64,000 nucleotides of DNA from assembly GCF_024753255.1 (NCBI RefSeq), contig NZ_JANUHA010000005.1, forward strand, positions 62,001 through 126,000, in the 5' to 3' direction. Each line of letters opens with the position of its first letter. Position 1 is the stretch's first letter. Under the pieces are notes generated by a model. That model was not told where the DNA came from. It worked only from the letters and a program-made list of their open reading frames with translations, and made no database searches. Shown here in pieces: positions 48,093 to 56,898 of this stretch. A program made the position numbers and the translations under genes. The stretch is from Massilia agri (lineage in GTDB: Bacteria; Pseudomonadota; Gammaproteobacteria; Burkholderiales; Burkholderiaceae_D).

Positions 48093-49655
48093 ATGATTCC
48101 TGCCATGCCATTCAAACGCTTCTTCCTCTCCCTCCTACTCGTCACGAGCACGGCCAGCCATGCCTCGGACACCTTTGTCTTCTCCAATGCGCCGGGCCCG
48201 CACGCGGTCGGGCTCAAGCTCATCCAGCAATACGACCACAGCCGCCTCTACAAGGCGGATATCGACCTCGCCACTGGCGATAAGGTGGAGGGCGAGCGTG
48301 CGCGGCCGATCCAGACCCTGTTATGGTATCCGGCAGCGCGCGGCGGCAAGCCGCTGAACTACCGGCAATACCTGGAGACGGCCGCGACCGAGGACAGCTT
48401 CACGCTCGGCGCGTCGGAGATCAAGCGCCTGACCGATGCGCGCATCGAGAGCAACGCCGGCGGCCGCCGCGAGGCCGTGCTGCGCGAGATGGCCGGCGCC
48501 ATGCGCGCCGTGCGTGATGCGCGTCCCGTCGAGGGCAAGTTCCCCGTGGTGATCTATGCGCCAAGCTATTCCGCCAATGCCATGGAAAACGCCGACCTGT
48601 GCGAATACCTCGCCAGCCACGGATATATCGTGCTCTCCAGCGCATCGATCGGTGCACGCACCCGGTCGATGACCGTCGACCTGGAAGGCGCGGAGGCCCA
48701 GGCCGCCGACATCGCCTGGCTGATCGGCTTTGCCGCGACCCTGCCGCAGGCCGATACGGGCAGGGTAGGGGTGGTCGGCTTCAGCTGGGGCGGCCTGACC
48801 AACGTGTTCGCCGCGGCGAAAGACGCCCGCATCAAGGCCCTGGTGAGCCTGGACGGCTCGCTGCGCTACTGGAGCAAGCTGGTTGACGGCAGCAGGGAGG
48901 CGGCCCATTACGTGACGCCGGCACGCGTAACGGTGCCCTTGCTCTACCTGGGTGCGCGTCCGAGGACAGTCGAGGAGAACCTGCGCATGCCCAACCCCCT
49001 GAACTACTCGTTCATGAATGAGATGAAGTATTCCGACGTCTACATCGTGTCCTTCCAGTCCATGCGCCATGCCAATTTCTCTTCCTTCGGCATGCGCACC
49101 GTGCCTGACGACTGGTTCGGCGACTACACGCGGGCCGAGGTGTCGGTGGCGCACAGCTGGGCGGCGCGCTATACCCGCCACTTCCTCGATGCCTACCTCA
49201 AGAACGATGCGGCCGGCCTGGCTTTCCTGAACAATACCCCCGCTGCGAACGGCGCGCCGCCGCGCATGCTGAGCCTGGACGTGCGCCGCAAGACCGATGC
49301 GGTCCCGCCGACCCTGGAAAGCTTCGTGCGGTTTCTTGCACAGGAGGGCTTCGAGAAGGCGATCGACAGCTACGCGCGCTTCACGACCCAGCATCCCGGC
49401 TTCAGGCTGAGCGCGGACGAGCTGTTTTCCTGGGGGTTGGAACTCCTGAAGAGAGAGGCCTTCGTGCGTGCCCGCGAGATCTTCCGCCTGGGGGCACAGT
49501 TGTATCCGGACAAGGCGTTCCTGGTCGAGGGGCTGGCGGAAATGCAGGCAAAGACGGGCCAGAAGGAAGAAGCCCTGGCGAACTACCGCCGCGTGCTGGC
49601 CATCGACCCACAGCACGCCGACGCCGCCAAGTACGTGAAGGCGCACGCTCCCTGA
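48093..49655 (+). CDS. Secreted alpha/beta hydrolase with C-terminal TPR-like tail (paralogue 2)
   Basis: 520 residues counted from the ATG at 48093 (GGA four bases upstream); ATG 48105 is equally possible and gives a neater signal peptide (MPFKRFFLSLLLVTSTASHA). Same architecture as 9415-10968: ARPIQTLLWYPAARGGKPLN, FPVVIYAPSYSANAME, nucleophile Ser231 in VVGFSWGGL, FLDAYLKNDAAGLAFLNNTP, and a TPR-like tail (AREIFRLGAQLYPDKAFLVE, QKEEALANYRRVLAID). The two proteins can be aligned by eye almost end to end. Substrate unknown, periplasmic or secreted. Confidence 0.82.
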   Translation: MIPAMPFKRFFLSLLLVTSTASHASDTFVFSNAPGPHAVGLKLIQQYDHSRLYKADIDLATGDKVEGERARPIQTLLWYPAARGGKPLNYRQYLETAATEDSFTLGASEIKRLTDARIESNAGGRREAVLREMAGAMRAVRDARPVEGKFPVVIYAPSYSANAMENADLCEYLASHGYIVLSSASIGARTRSMTVDLEGAEAQAADIAWLIGFAATLPQADTGRVGVVGFSWGGLTNVFAAAKDARIKALVSLDGSLRYWSKLVDGSREAAHYVTPARVTVPLLYLGARPRTVEENLRMPNPLNYSFMNEMKYSDVYIVSFQSMRHANFSSFGMRTVPDDWFGDYTRAEVSVAHSWAARYTRHFLDAYLKNDAAGLAFLNNTPAANGAPPRMLSLDVRRKTDAVPPTLESFVRFLAQEGFEKAIDSYARFTTQHPGFRLSADELFSWGLELLKREAFVRAREIFRLGAQLYPDKAFLVEGLAEMQAKTGQKEEALANYRRVLAIDPQHADAAKYVKAHAP

Positions 49656-49742
49656 ATACCCCATGGGCGCACGCATTTTTCACCGCTGTTAAAATGCAGC
49701 CTCGTCCTGAAAAGGTCATTCTTACATCACGAGGAACAGAAC

Positions 49743-50780
49743 ATGATCAAAGTTGGTATCGTTGGCGGAACCGGATATACGGGCGTGGAATTGCTGCGGC
49801 TGTTGGCCGTGCACCCCGACGTGCAGCTGACCGCGATCACCTCGCGCAAGGAAGACGGCCTGCCCGTGGCCGACATGTTCCCCTCGCTGCGCGGCGTCGT
49901 CGACCTGGCCTTCTCGAGCCCGGACAAGGCCGACCTGACGCAATGCGACGTGGTGTTCTTCGCCACCCCGCACGGCGTCGCCATGGCGCAAGCCCCGGCC
50001 CTGCTGGCGGCGGGCGTGAAAGTGATCGACCTGGCGGCCGACTTCCGCCTGAAGGACCAGGCGACCTTCGAAAAGTGGTACAAGATCCCGCACACCGCGC
50101 CCGAGCTGATCGAAGAAGCGGTGTATGGCCTGCCGGAACTGAACCGCGAAGACATCAAGGGCGCGCGCCTGATCGCCAACCCGGGCTGCTACCCGACCAC
50201 CATGCAGCTGGGCTTCGTGCCCCTGCTCAAGGCCGGCCTGGTCGACGCGGGCAGCCTGATCGCCGACTGCAAGTCGGGCGTCTCGGGCGCCGGCCGCAAG
50301 GCCGAGATCGGCACGCTGTTCTCGGAAGCGAGCGACAACTTCAAGGCCTACGGCGTGCACGGCCACCGCCACACCCCGGAAACCTCGGCCCAGCTGGCGC
50401 GCTACACGGACCAGAAAGTCGGCCTGATCTTCACCCCGCACCTGGTGCCGATGATTCGCGGCATGCACGCGACCCTGTACGCGCGCCTCACCAGGGACAT
50501 CGACGACGCGGCCCTGCAGGCCCTGTTCGAGGACACCTACAAGGACAGCCAGTTCGTTGATGTCATGCCTTTCGGCTCGCACCCGGAAACCCGCTCGACC
50601 CGCGGCTCCAACATGCTGCGCCTGGCGCTGCACCGTCCGGAAGGCGGCAATACGGTCGTCATCCTGGTGGTGCAGGACAACCTGGTCAAGGGCGCATCCG
50701 GCCAGGCCGTGCAGTGCATGAACATCATGTTCGGCCTGGACGAAGCCACCGGCCTGAAGCAGGTTGCCCTGCTGCCTTAA
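49743..50780 (+). CDS. argC: N-acetyl-gamma-glutamyl-phosphate reductase
   Basis: NADPH-dependent third step of arginine synthesis. 345 residues. [20 protein letters not shown] (Rossmann), ATPHGVAM, active-site Cys in ANPGCYPTT (about 147), [10 protein letters not shown] and HRHTPE (catalytic His). GAGGA lies before the ATG. Terminated at 50804; other arg genes are not linked here. Confidence 0.96.
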   Translation: MIKVGIVGGTGYTGVELLRLLAVHPDVQLTAITSRKEDGLPVADMFPSLRGVVDLAFSSPDKADLTQCDVVFFATPHGVAMAQAPALLAAGVKVIDLAADFRLKDQATFEKWYKIPHTAPELIEEAVYGLPELNREDIKGARLIANPGCYPTTMQLGFVPLLKAGLVDAGSLIADCKSGVSGAGRKAEIGTLFSEASDNFKAYGVHGHRHTPETSAQLARYTDQKVGLIFTPHLVPMIRGMHATLYARLTRDIDDAALQALFEDTYKDSQFVDVMPFGSHPETRSTRGSNMLRLALHRPEGGNTVVILVVQDNLVKGASGQAVQCMNIMFGLDEATGLKQVALLP

Positions 50781-50803
50781 GTTTCTTTCCGCCTCGGAAC
50801 ACG

Positions 50804-50829
50804 ACGGCCGCTTTCGAAGCGGCCGTTTT
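50804..50829 (+). terminator. argC terminator
   Basis: ACGGCCGCTT (50804-50813) and AAGCGGCCGT (50817-50826), 10-bp perfect stem, 3-base loop, then TTTTG. Confidence 0.85.
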
Positions 50830-50920
50830 GCTTCTTGCCGACCCGATCTAGATCAAGGCCACCATTGTTGAGCACGGTAAATTGATCAATGGGCGGGGGC
50901 TCATTTGACGGGGGAAAATC

Positions 50921-51322
50921 ATGTTCGGTCGACAAGCCAAGAGCGAAATAGACAGCCTGGTCGGGATCTCGGCCCGGATCGAGGGAGACCTCTGCTTCAC
51001 CGGCGGCCTGCGCATCGACGGCGAGGTGCACGGCAATGTGGTGGCGGCGGACGGCGCCGACAGCATGCTGATCGTGTCCGAGCACGCGCGCATCGAGGGC
51101 GAGGTGCGCTGCGCCAGCCTGGTGGTCAACGGCTATATCGCCGGCTCCGTCTATTCCTCGGAACTCCTTGAATTACAGCCGAAAGGCCGCATACATGGTG
51201 ATGTCCACTACCGTTTGCTTGAAATGCACGGCGGCGCCCTGGTAACCGGGAAACTGACCCACGAACCAGCCAGCGAGCCGGTGTTTCATCTGGCCGACGC
51301 CGAGATCGGGTCGGCAGCATGA
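50921..51322 (+). CDS. Bactofilin
   Basis: Polymer-forming cytoskeletal protein (DUF583), 133 residues. The right-handed beta-helix core is clear: ISARIEGDLCFTGGLRIDGE, HARIEGEVRCASLVVNGYIA and GRIHGDVHYRLLEMHGGALV, with a short N-terminal segment that tethers to the membrane in relatives. ATG at 50921 with GGGGGA upstream. It sits between argC and erpA. Confidence 0.92.
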   Translation: MFGRQAKSEIDSLVGISARIEGDLCFTGGLRIDGEVHGNVVAADGADSMLIVSEHARIEGEVRCASLVVNGYIAGSVYSSELLELQPKGRIHGDVHYRLLEMHGGALVTGKLTHEPASEPVFHLADAEIGSAA

Positions 51323-51337
51323 CTCGTGCTAACGGTC

Positions 51338-51343
51338 TATAAT
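51338..51343 (+). promoter_or_regulatory. -10 box of erpA
   Basis: Perfect TATAAT 33 bases before the erpA ATG, just after the bactofilin stop; start expected near 51350. The -35 region is poor. No IscR site was recognised. Confidence 0.45.
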
Positions 51344-51376
51344 GGGCGCAATTCGAAATTCATCAGGAGTATTCCC

Positions 51377-51745
51377 ATGACCGCAGTCGCCGAAGTCCAA
51401 GACCTCGACACGATCCCCACCCCGATCAACTTCACCGACAGCGCCGCACAGAAAGTTGCACAGCTGATCGAGGAAGAGGGCAACCCCGACCTCAAACTGC
51501 GCGTCTTCGTGCAGGGTGGCGGCTGCTCCGGCTTCCAGTACGGCTTCACCTTTGACGAAATCGTCAACGAAGACGACACCACGATGGAAAAGAACGGCGT
51601 CCAGCTGCTGATCGACTCGATGAGCTACCAGTACCTGGTGGGCGCAGAGATCGACTACAAGGACGACCTCGAAGGCGCCCAGTTCGTGATCAAGAACCCG
51701 AACGCCACCTCGACCTGCGGTTGCGGTTCCTCGTTCTCCGCGTGA
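51377..51745 (+). CDS. erpA: Iron-sulfur cluster insertion protein ErpA
   Basis: A-type Fe-S carrier that hands clusters to apo-enzymes such as those of isoprenoid synthesis. 122 residues. The three cluster cysteines are in [11 protein letters not shown] and the C-terminal TCGCGSSF (CxC). ATG at 51377 with AGGAGT upstream; an in-frame ORF extension upstream overlaps the promoter. Confidence 0.95.
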   Translation: MTAVAEVQDLDTIPTPINFTDSAAQKVAQLIEEEGNPDLKLRVFVQGGGCSGFQYGFTFDEIVNEDDTTMEKNGVQLLIDSMSYQYLVGAEIDYKDDLEGAQFVIKNPNATSTCGCGSSFSA

Positions 51746-51799
51746 TGCCCTCCGTGCGGTAATCACTCCCCCAGGCAGCCCGGACAAGCCGGGCAGTCG

Positions 51800-51829
51800 A
51801 CGGCCCGGTTGATCCGGGCCGTTCCTTTT
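51800..51829. terminator. Terminator between convergent erpA and anmK
   Basis: ACGGCCCGG (51800-51808) and CCGGGCCGT (51814-51822), 9-bp stem, 5-base loop, then TCCTTTTC. A second hairpin (GCCCGG-ACAAG-CCGGGC) lies just before it. Confidence 0.65.
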
Positions 51830-51841
51830 CGGGCCCCGCGT

Positions 51842-52939
51842 TCATGCCGGATACAGTGCGCCAAGGATGCGCAGCCCGCGCGCGCCGGTCACCGCCGGCA
51901 GATTGCCCGGCGCGCGCCGCATGAAGCGGTAGCCCAGCCAGGCGAAGGCCAGCGCCTCGACCCGGTTCGGCGCAATCCCCAGCGCCGCCGTCGATTCCAC
52001 CTTCACGCCGCCCAGCGCGTCCCCAATGCCGCGCAGCAAGGTAGTGTTATAGGCCCCGCCACCACAGGCATACACCGCCTCCACGCCCGCATGTTCGTCG
52101 CGGATCGCATCGGCGATCGTCGTGGCCGTCAGGCGGGTGAGGGTGGCCATCACGTCCTGCGGCGCCACGTCGCCGAAGCGGGCCAGCTTCGCATCCAGCC
52201 ATTGTTCGTGGAACAGGTCCCGACCCGTGCTCTTGGGCGCCGGCTGGCGGAAATAGGGCTCGTCCAGCAGGGCGGCCAGCAGGGCCTCGTCGACCTTGCC
52301 GCTTGCAGCCCAGGCGCCGCCCTCGTCATAGGCCTTGCCCAGCTGGCGGCCGATCCACAAGTCCATCAAGACATTGCCCGGCCCGGTATCGAAGCCCGTC
52401 ACCCGGCCGTCGCCGTGCAGCACGCTGATGTTGCCGATGCCGCCGATGTTCACCACCACGCGCGCCAGGCCGGGTTTGCCGAAAGCGGCCTCGTGGAAGG
52501 CCGGCACCAGGGGCGCGCCCTGGCCGCCGGCCGCGATGTCGCGCGTGCGGAAGTCGGCGATGACGTCGATCCCCGTGAGTTCGGCCAGCAGGGCAGGGTT
52601 GTTGGTCTGGCGCGTGAAGCCGAGCTCCGGGCGGTGGCGGATGGTCTGGCCATGCACGGCCACGGCAGCTACCGGGCCGCCGGCCAGGGGCAGCAGCTGG
52701 CGCACGCAGTCGGCGTAGCACAGGGCCAGGCCGTTGGCGGCCAGGGCTTCGCGCTCGAGTTCGTTCTCGCTGGCGGCCTGCAGGGCCATCAGTTCGCTGC
52801 GTAGTTCAGGCGGGAAGGGCGTGAAGGCCGCCGCCACGGTGCGGATGGCGCCGCCGGAGAAATCGGCGACGACGCCGTCGACGCCGTCGAGGCTGGTGCC
52901 GGACATCAGGCCGATGATCAGGGAAGAAGTGTCGCGCAT
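51842..52939 (-). CDS. anmK: Anhydro-N-acetylmuramic acid kinase
   Basis: Recycles cell-wall anhydroMurNAc by phosphorylation with ring opening, feeding MurQ. 365 residues. IIGLMSGTSLDGVDGVVADF at the start is the family signature; AVHGQTIRHRP, GIGNISVL and TGFDTGPGN follow. The ATG at 52939 is right; a long in-frame upstream extension has no family support and runs antisense through fliD. In relatives it neighbours an M23 peptidase and tyrS, here 5 kb away. Confidence 0.95.
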   Translation of the reverse strand: MRDTSSLIIGLMSGTSLDGVDGVVADFSGGAIRTVAAAFTPFPPELRSELMALQAASENELEREALAANGLALCYADCVRQLLPLAGGPVAAVAVHGQTIRHRPELGFTRQTNNPALLAELTGIDVIADFRTRDIAAGGQGAPLVPAFHEAAFGKPGLARVVVNIGGIGNISVLHGDGRVTGFDTGPGNVLMDLWIGRQLGKAYDEGGAWAASGKVDEALLAALLDEPYFRQPAPKSTGRDLFHEQWLDAKLARFGDVAPQDVMATLTRLTATTIADAIRDEHAGVEAVYACGGGAYNTTLLRGIGDALGGVKVESTAALGIAPNRVEALAFAWLGYRFMRRAPGNLPAVTGARGLRILGALYPA

Positions 52940-53093
52940 GGGTTCTCGTGGTCCATAGATTGCAGCAAGGCAGTCTAAACCGCCGGGCGGAAAAGAGAAA
53001 GCTTGCCAGGGATTTGCAAAAGCGGAAACTGGGCTGCGAAAACCGGTGTGCTTCGCCGAATAACCGGCGGTCGCTGGCGGCATACTTTGCAGC

Positions 53094-54422
53094 ATGACGA
53101 CCATTCCCTCATCCCTGTTCACGTCCCAGGCCGGCACCCAGGTGTCCGATTTGTACGCCACCGCGGCCAAATCGTTGATGAACCAGAACCCGGCCCTGAA
53201 AACCATCGACGCCCAGTGGCGCCGCGACGAGGCGCGCCTGTCGAACCTCGGCAAGATCGCGCAGGCACTCGACGGCTTCGCCGCTTCCGCCGGCAAGGTG
53301 GCCGCGGGCGCCCTCGACATGGCGGCAACGAGCAGCGGCAAGGGCGTTGGCGCGCGGCTGGCATCGGGGACGGCGACGCCCGGCGTGCACAGCATCGATG
53401 TCGCGCAGCTGGCGCAGGCCCAGCAACTGGCGACCCGGGCCTTGCCGGGCAAGGACACGCCGCTGGGCGCCGGCGGCACCACCCTGATCCGCATCGAGTC
53501 GGGCCAGGGCGGCAATGCGCTGACGACCACGGTGAAGATCGGTCCCGGCGATAACACGCTCGAGGGCATCGCCGCCGCCATGCGCGAAGCGGGTTTGGAC
53601 GCCAAGGTGGTCCAGGACGGCAAGGGCTACTCGCTCAGCCTGTCCGGCAAGCCGGGGGCGGCCAACGGCATGCGGGTCCAGGTGGCGGGCGACCCCGCCT
53701 TGCAGGCGCTGCTGGGCTATGAGCCGGGCGGCGGCGGCGGCATGCGACAGCAGGTGGCCGCCCAGGACGCCAAGCTCACGGTCGACGGCAAGTCCATCAC
53801 CAGCAGCACGAACAATGTGGACGCCGCCATCCCCGGCGTCGCGCTGACGCTGGCAGCCACCGGCAAGGTGGATGTGACGGTGACGCGTTCCAATGACGCT
53901 ATTACCCGCAACGTCAAGGGCGTGGTCGAGACCTTCAATGTCATGCACGCCAGCCTGGCCGAGCTCGGCGGCAAGGATGCGGATGCGAGCGCGGCCGTGC
54001 AGCAGGTGCAGGGGCAGATCGGCAAGGCGCTGGACAAGCTCGATGCCACGAAGCTGGCCGATATGGGCCTTTCTTTCAAGGGCGGCAAGCTGCAACTGGA
54101 CGAGACGAAACTGAAAGCCGCTATCGCCGCCGATCCGGAAGGTGTAGCCACATTCTTCAGCAACGGCACGGACGGCGTGGCCGATCAGCTGTCGGGCGCG
54201 ATAGCGGGCCAGTTCGCCTCCGGCAGCGCCCTCTACAAGCAAGCCGATGCGCTCGAAAAAGACATGGAAACCCTGGCAGCGCAGCGCAGCCAGATCACGG
54301 AGACGGCCAGCCGCCAGGCCATGCTGCTGATGCAGCAGTATTCGGCGGCCGGCAGCGGTGCCAGCTCCCTGTTCGGCATGCTGCAGGGGCCGCCGATGTC
54401 GGCCTTCGATTTCATGGCCTGA
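53094..54422 (+). CDS. fliD: Flagellar hook-associated protein 2 (filament cap) FliD-like, outside a flagellar operon
   Basis: 442 residues. FliD_N region about 15-110 (LKTIDAQWRRDEARLSNLGK, VHSIDVAQLAQAQQLATRAL), middle with flagellin-hook-like repeats, FliD_C about 215-420 (NNVDAAIPGVALTLAATGKV, VVETFNVMHASLAELG, PEGVATFFSNGTDGVADQLS). FliD caps the growing filament and helps flagellin fold. Normally it sits with fliS/fliC; here it is alone next to a chemoreceptor. It may be a second copy, or a cap with another role. No other flagellar gene is in the window. Confidence 0.82.
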   Translation: MTTIPSSLFTSQAGTQVSDLYATAAKSLMNQNPALKTIDAQWRRDEARLSNLGKIAQALDGFAASAGKVAAGALDMAATSSGKGVGARLASGTATPGVHSIDVAQLAQAQQLATRALPGKDTPLGAGGTTLIRIESGQGGNALTTTVKIGPGDNTLEGIAAAMREAGLDAKVVQDGKGYSLSLSGKPGAANGMRVQVAGDPALQALLGYEPGGGGGMRQQVAAQDAKLTVDGKSITSSTNNVDAAIPGVALTLAATGKVDVTVTRSNDAITRNVKGVVETFNVMHASLAELGGKDADASAAVQQVQGQIGKALDKLDATKLADMGLSFKGGKLQLDETKLKAAIAADPEGVATFFSNGTDGVADQLSGAIAGQFASGSALYKQADALEKDMETLAAQRSQITETASRQAMLLMQQYSAAGSGASSLFGMLQGPPMSAFDFMA

Positions 54423-54579
54423 GGAGACCGTTCAATTATTTCAACAGGCAGTATTTTCCCGCCAACTAAGCTAAGGAAATGCTAACAAGCCGTTGTGTAT
54501 AAACGTCTTTATGTTATCGAACGATTAATCCGGAGCCTATTTAAATTTATTTATTGAGGGCAAATATTCTTCTCTAGAG

Positions 54580-54605
54580 TAAAGTTTCTAAGACCTTGAC
54601 GAGTT
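54580..54605 (+). promoter_or_regulatory. Candidate sigma-28 promoter of MCP 3
   Basis: TAAAGTTT (54580-54587), 10-base spacer, GACGAGTT (54598-54605). The -35 half is a perfect match to the FliA consensus TAAAGTTT; the -10 half matches GCCGATAA at four of the first five positions, and the spacer is one base short of 11. Start expected near 54613, 50 bases before the ATG. Confidence 0.5.
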
Positions 54606-54663
54606 TCGGAAGACACCTTGTCGCAGGTCAAGCTTGCTCCCGACTTTTTGATTAGAGAACAAT

Positions 54664-56280
54664 ATGAACCTCAGTAACTTCAAGATCGGCACCCGTCTCG
54701 GCAGCGCCTTTGCTGCCATCCTCGTCCTGATGGCGATCATGCTGGCGACGGCGCTCTGGCAGCTCGGCCGGATCGCCGAGGCCAAGAACACCATGGCTGA
54801 AACCAGTCACAAGGCCAAGCTGGCGGCAAGCTGGCTGCAGGGCATTGCGACCAACAGCGTCCGCACGCTGGCGAAGGCGAAGAGCGCAGATCCGCTCGAT
54901 GAAGCCTATTACGATCAAGAAATGAAGGCGGTGAGCGCGGAAGTCAGCCGCTTGCAGAAGGAACTCGAGGAGCGCGCGACCAGCGAGCAGGGCAGGGCCC
55001 TGCTCGCTGCGGTGGCCGAGCAACGCAAGACGTATACGGGCGTGCGCAACGATTTCTTCAAGCGCAAGGAAGCGCTGGAGGTCGATCACCCCGAGCTGAA
55101 GGCGCTGCTGGCTGACAAGCTGCTGCCCGCAATGAAAAAATACGTGCAGACCGTGGAAGAGGTCGTGGCGTTCCAGGAAAGCCTGTTCGCCGCAGCCGAC
55201 CAGCGCATCGACGCGCTGCAGGCAAGCGCCCGTAATCTGCTGGTGGCGCTGGGGGCCATCGCGCTCGCTTGCGGCGCCGTATTCGGCTTCCTGCTGACCC
55301 GCAGCATTACCCGTCCACTGGCCCGCGCCGTCGGCCTGGCCCAGCAAGTGGCCTCGGGCGACCTCACCGCCGACATCCAGGCGGCCTCGAAGGATGAAGT
55401 GGGCGAGCTGCTCGCCGCGCTCAAGCGCATGAACGATAGCCTGCTCACGACGGTGAGCCAGGTGCGCGCCGGCACCGAAACCATCGTCACCGCCTCGCAG
55501 CAGATCGCCACCGGCAACCTCGACCTGTCCGCCCGCACCGAGCAGCAGGCCGGCGCCCTCGAGGAAACGGCTTCGTCGATGGAAGAGCTGACCGGTTCGG
55601 TCCGCCAGAACGCTGACAATGCACGCCAGGCCAATACCCTGGCGCAATCGGCCTCCGAAATCGCCGCACGCGGCGGGAGTGTCGTGTCGGAGGTGGTGTC
55701 GACCATGGAATCGATCAACGAATCCTCTAAAAAGATCGGCGACATCATCGCCGTGATCGACGGCATTGCCTTCCAGACCAATATCCTCGCGCTCAATGCT
55801 GCGGTGGAAGCCGCACGCGCCGGCGAGCAGGGCCGCGGCTTCGCCGTGGTGGCCTCGGAAGTGCGCAACCTGGCCCAGCGCTCGGCCGCCGCGGCCAAGG
55901 AAATCCGCACCCTGATCATGGACTCGGTGGCCAAGGTCGATGCGGGCGGACGCCTGGTCGAGGAAGCCGGCGCGACCATGCAGGAAATCGTGCAGGGCAT
56001 CGCCCGCGTGACCGACGTGATGGCCGAGATCACCTCCGCCAGCGCCGAACAGGCGGTCGGTATCGAGCAGGTGAATGCCGCCATCACCCAGATGGACGGC
56101 GTCACCCAGCAGAACGCCGCCCTGGTCGAAGAAGCGGCGGCTGCGGCCGCCTCCATGCAGGACCAGGCCGCCGTCCTGTCGCAGCTGGTGAGCACCTTCA
56201 AGGTGGTGGGTGAGGCCCAGGGCGCGCCCGCCCGCCTGCGCGGCCAGGAGGCGACGCGCCTGTCGCTCGCTAGCACATAG
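54664..56280 (+). CDS. Methyl-accepting chemotaxis protein (MCP 3)
   Basis: 538 residues, inner membrane. [20 protein letters not shown] opens TM1 (about 13-33); a helical periplasmic sensor about 34-190 (four-helix-bundle-like: [20 protein letters not shown]); TM2 about 193-213; HAMP about 215-268; signalling domain about 270-515 with the conserved hairpin ([20 protein letters not shown]). It ends in LSLAST, without a CheR-docking pentapeptide. A sigma-28-like promoter precedes it. The AT-rich 240 bases between fliD and this gene hold that promoter only. Confidence 0.94.
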   Translation: MNLSNFKIGTRLGSAFAAILVLMAIMLATALWQLGRIAEAKNTMAETSHKAKLAASWLQGIATNSVRTLAKAKSADPLDEAYYDQEMKAVSAEVSRLQKELEERATSEQGRALLAAVAEQRKTYTGVRNDFFKRKEALEVDHPELKALLADKLLPAMKKYVQTVEEVVAFQESLFAAADQRIDALQASARNLLVALGAIALACGAVFGFLLTRSITRPLARAVGLAQQVASGDLTADIQAASKDEVGELLAALKRMNDSLLTTVSQVRAGTETIVTASQQIATGNLDLSARTEQQAGALEETASSMEELTGSVRQNADNARQANTLAQSASEIAARGGSVVSEVVSTMESINESSKKIGDIIAVIDGIAFQTNILALNAAVEAARAGEQGRGFAVVASEVRNLAQRSAAAAKEIRTLIMDSVAKVDAGGRLVEEAGATMQEIVQGIARVTDVMAEITSASAEQAVGIEQVNAAITQMDGVTQQNAALVEEAAAAAASMQDQAAVLSQLVSTFKVVGEAQGAPARLRGQEATRLSLAST

Positions 56281-56330
56281 ATCAAGGCCTCGGCGGCGCC
56301 TGCCCCACGATGCAGGCGCCGCCCGCCGGC

Positions 56331-56858
56331 TCACTGTTTAGGCCGCGGTTCCGGATTCTCTTCCGCCGACCACACCACCGCGGCGATCTTCCAGCCGTTC
56401 TCGGTCCGTACCATCTGCCAGCTTTCCTTGCCCCAGCTGCTACGGTAGTCTCCGATCATGAAGCTGTAGTCGAACAGCACCTGGGCCATCTCCCCGTCGG
56501 TATCGATGCGCACGTTCTCGAAGGTCTCGGTGCGCGCTTCCGGTTTGCGCGCCATGGATTCGATGAACATGCGCGGCGTGCCGCCCGAGGTTTTGGGCGT
56601 CGGCTCTTTCGGATCCTTCAGGCCGGCGCGGTAACGCGCCACGCTGCCGTCCGTGTAGACGCCGACCCAGGTGATGTCTTCACGGAGGAAAAGGCGCAGG
56701 AAACCTTCCTTGTCCTTCTCGGCGAGGGCCTTGCCGAAGGCCTTGACCACCGCTTCGATCTTCTGCCGGCTTTCGGCCGGGTTTTCCGCAAGGGCGGGCT
56801 GGGGCAGGGCGGCCAACAGGCCGAGGCACAGCGCGGCGGCAGCGAGGACGGGTTTCAT
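56331..56858 (-). CDS. Secreted NTF2-like/SnoaL-type protein
   Basis: 175 residues. ATG at 56858 begins a signal peptide (MKPVLAAAALCLGLLAALPQ, cleavage near ALA). The rest resembles DUF4440/SnoaL domains: KAFGKALAEKDKEGFLRLFL, a cone of strands and GWKIAAVVWSAEEN at the end. Likely periplasmic; catalytic or ligand-binding role unknown. It follows the hydrolase gene at 56899 on the same strand after 40 bases, so they are probably cotranscribed. Confidence 0.78.
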   Translation of the reverse strand: MKPVLAAAALCLGLLAALPQPALAENPAESRQKIEAVVKAFGKALAEKDKEGFLRLFLREDITWVGVYTDGSVARYRAGLKDPKEPTPKTSGGTPRMFIESMARKPEARTETFENVRIDTDGEMAQVLFDYSFMIGDYRSSWGKESWQMVRTENGWKIAAVVWSAEENPEPRPKQ

Positions 56859-56898
56859 CGATCTACTTTCCATATATGGATGGCGGGTGGCGGGCGTG

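Noticed and set aside
52960-53093. Sigma-28 promoter before fliD
   Set aside because: A GCCGAATAA near 53055 resembles the -10 half with an extra base, but nothing like TAAAGTTT lies at the right distance.
51842-53623. Long N-terminal extension of anmK
   Set aside because: The family signature starts at the ATG at 52939; the extension runs antisense through fliD and has no homologous look.
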